In this document: one piece after another, positions 32,283-33,671 of the stretch | How the letters are laid out: every line of letters begins with the position of its first letter | How positions within the stretch are numbered: the first letter of the stretch is position 1 | Source of the DNA: Candidatus Ozemibacteraceae bacterium | GTDB lineage: Bacteria > Muiribacteriota > Ozemobacteria > Ozemobacterales > Ozemobacteraceae | DNA: 33,671 nt | Direction of reading: 5' to 3' | Assembly (NCBI GenBank): GCA_017998915.1 | Contig: JAGOCE010000006.1 | Location: 1 to 33,671 of the forward strand | Notes under the pieces: model-generated | What the model was told of the DNA's origin: nothing | Databases searched by the model: none | What the model saw: only the letters and a program-made list of their open reading frames with translations | Translations under genes and position numbers: made by a program

Positions 32283-33671
32283 TCAGAGGCCCGGAACCAA
32301 CCGGATGGCGAATTCCCTCATGTTATATATCACGCGGCCGTCGACGTGCAAGTATCCTGAACCCTGAACGAGCCGCTGCTCGTCGTCGAACGCGTCGATC
32401 ACGGCTTCCACCGTCACCAGGTTGTTCGTCGGGATGATCTGACCGCGATACGACCAGGAGTGGCGCGCGCCCGTCGCGAACGACTCGAAATGCCACGGCC
32501 CAGCCGGGAGGGTGTCCTTCCAGCGGTGCAAGGCCGCGGCCTTGAGCAGCTGCATGAACGCTTCGAGGCCGAGTGAGCCGGGAATGACCGGATCCTGGTA
32601 GAAGTGCGCCTTGAAGAACCATTCGCCGGGATCGACCCGTTTCGTGCCTCGCAGGAAGCCCAGCCCCTTCGGCCCGCCGTCCGGTACGAACAGGTCGATC
32701 GAGTCGAGCATGCGATACGACCGTGCGGGAAGCGCGAGGCCGTCTTCCGGCGGCTGGTGCGCGTCTCCGGGGTGCAGCGGTGCGCCGTCCGGCCAGTCGG
32801 GCGGGGTGACATGGCGGCTCGTTTCCGCCGCGGTCGGGGTGTACAACTGTGCCCCGCGGATGCCGACCTGGTTGGCAAGGGCGTCTTCGGTGAAGAAGCC
32901 GAACACCGTGTCGCCCTCGTAGACCGTCCGGCCCTGGCGCGTGACCTTGAACGTGTAACCCTGGATGATCATGCCGCCCGACTGGGCGACCTTGGTGACC
33001 GCGATGTCGGCGGTGAGCGTGCCGGCGTCGCGCCGGAGGTCCTCGTGCAGGATGGCGTTGCCGTCGAGGTTGCGGAAGTGCAGGTTCTCGCGGCTCGTCA
33101 TGGCCGAGCCCATGTAGGCGGCGAGCCAGCCGCAGACCTGGAGCGGGAACTCGAGAATGACCGAGAACGGCATGCTGTTCTGCCGGTTTGCCCGGAAATA
33201 CCAGGCGTCGGCTGGCACGTCATACTGGCCCTGCACCGTTCCGCCGGCGACCATCTTCAACGCCGGCGCCGTCAGGGCGGTGATGCGGTCGAGGAACAGG
33301 TAGGGCGGGCCGGGCAGGCGTGCCAGGAATCGGCTCGCGTCGAACTCGAGGTAAGCCTCGCCGAAGCAGAGCGAGGGCTTGCCGACCGCGTATTCGAGGA
33401 TCTGCTGCGCCGTGAAAAGCTCGCGGACCGGCGCGGCGACGTTCGGCAGAGACGGCGTGAATGCCGTGGCGGCGTGCTTTGCGGCCCAGATTGCCTCGAT
33501 CCGTTCCCGGTTCGTGTTGGTGAGGCGGATCGACATGTCGAGGCACTGGACGATCATGCGGCCGTCGGCGAACATCAGCGCGTCGGCGAGCGCGTAAGGC
33601 TCGGGATCATACCCGATCTCCTTGATCGTGATCTCATACAGCGCCTTCTTCGTGCCGGGTATGACCTGGCC
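32283..33671 (-). CDS. PfaC-type dehydratase domains of a PUFA/secondary-lipid synthase (cut by window edge)
   Basis: The frame is open through the right edge (463 codons visible), so this is the C-terminal part of a longer protein. Three pieces of FabA-like hot-dog domains can be read. A domain end is at the edge (LYEITIKEIGYDPEPYALAD, then DALMFADGRMIVQCLDMS). Next comes VPADAWYFRANRQNSMPFSVILEFPLQVCGWLAAYMGSAM with HFRNLDGNA. Last is a catalytic-type segment, WFFKAHFYQDPVIPGSLGLEAFMQLL, whose His and DPVIPGS motif match active FabA/PfaC domains. These are diagnostic of the tandem dehydratases of PfaC, which place cis double bonds or remove water during chain growth. The ketosynthase and chain-length parts expected in PfaC would be beyond the edge. 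oleA follows after 51 bases. Confidence 0.88.
   Translation of the reverse strand, partial: GQVIPGTKKALYEITIKEIGYDPEPYALADALMFADGRMIVQCLDMSIRLTNTNRERIEAIWAAKHAATAFTPSLPNVAAPVRELFTAQQILEYAVGKPSLCFGEAYLEFDASRFLARLPGPPYLFLDRITALTAPALKMVAGGTVQGQYDVPADAWYFRANRQNSMPFSVILEFPLQVCGWLAAYMGSAMTSRENLHFRNLDGNAILHEDLRRDAGTLTADIAVTKVAQSGGMIIQGYTFKVTRQGRTVYEGDTVFGFFTEDALANQVGIRGAQLYTPTAAETSRHVTPPDWPDGAPLHPGDAHQPPEDGLALPARSYRMLDSIDLFVPDGGPKGLGFLRGTKRVDPGEWFFKAHFYQDPVIPGSLGLEAFMQLLKAAALHRWKDTLPAGPWHFESFATGARHSWSYRGQIIPTNNLVTVEAVIDAFDDEQRLVQGSGYLHVDGRVIYNMREFAIRLVPGL

Noticed and set aside
28902-32360. A 1152-codon open frame on the plus strand opposite oleC, oleB and oleA
   Set aside because: It is the antisense shadow of GC-rich codons. 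Its product is Arg/Asp/Glu/Val-rich without domains, while the minus strand holds four recognisable enzymes.
1-33671. tRNA, rRNA, CRISPR arrays, insertion sequences or phage genes
   Set aside because: No cloverleaf with a TTCGAATC-type arm, no regularly spaced repeats and no transposase or integrase motif were seen by eye.

Overview
The window is GC-rich bacterial chromosome. It has dense genes, several short operons on both strands, no tRNA, rRNA or CRISPR that I can see, and no insertion sequence. Type IV pilin-like proteins, a lipobox lipoprotein, a Sec signal peptide and head-to-head olefin (ole) genes suggest a Gram-negative-type, possibly deep-branching environmental bacterium. I cannot name the phylum. 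Isoprenoids are made by the MEP route (IspH). The first gene, cut by the left edge, is a trehalose-6-phosphate synthase.

Layout. 0-4 kb: otsA start (-), an unknown 176-aa protein (+), a LURP-one/scramblase-like protein (-) and a stand-alone dnaK (-). 4-7.7 kb: an operon (+) of an iron-sulfur flavoprotein, a MATE transporter and a B12-binding-type radical SAM protein. 7.7-10.8 kb: a large polytopic membrane protein (+) convergent with a membrane-anchored DNA/RNA non-specific endonuclease (-). 10.9-16.7 kb: a signalling operon (+) of a HEAT-repeat membrane protein, a STAS anti-anti-sigma protein and a large two-sensor PP2C phosphatase. 16.7-17.2 kb: a 37-residue membrane peptide (-) behind a strongly structured leader RNA with its own promoter, then a pair of dispersed palindromic repeats. 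17.2-19.5 kb: ispH (-) and a [4Fe-4S] protein (+). 19.5-24.7 kb: oleD (-), then a minor-pilin operon (-) headed by a large exported protein whose signal peptide is out of frame with its body. 25-28 kb: an ORF fragment, a metallophosphoesterase lipoprotein and an exported unknown, all on (-). 28.2-33.7 kb: a (-) strand cluster in transcription order PfaC-type dehydratase (cut by the right edge), oleA, oleB, a CGGC-domain protein and oleC.

How the genes work together. oleA, oleB, oleC and oleD are all present, so the whole head-to-head hydrocarbon pathway is encoded here: two acyl chains condense to a beta-keto acid, which is reduced, closed to a beta-lactone and decarboxylated to a long internal olefin. 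The unusual point is the dehydratase of a polyunsaturated-fatty-acid or 'secondary lipid' synthase lying immediately upstream of oleA in the same direction. This suggests a dedicated iterative synthase feeding its chains to OleA. A CGGC-domain protein sits between oleB and oleC, and oleD stands alone about 7.7 kb away. This cluster is my best candidate for an undescribed system. The structured RNA leader at 16.8-17.0 kb is second.
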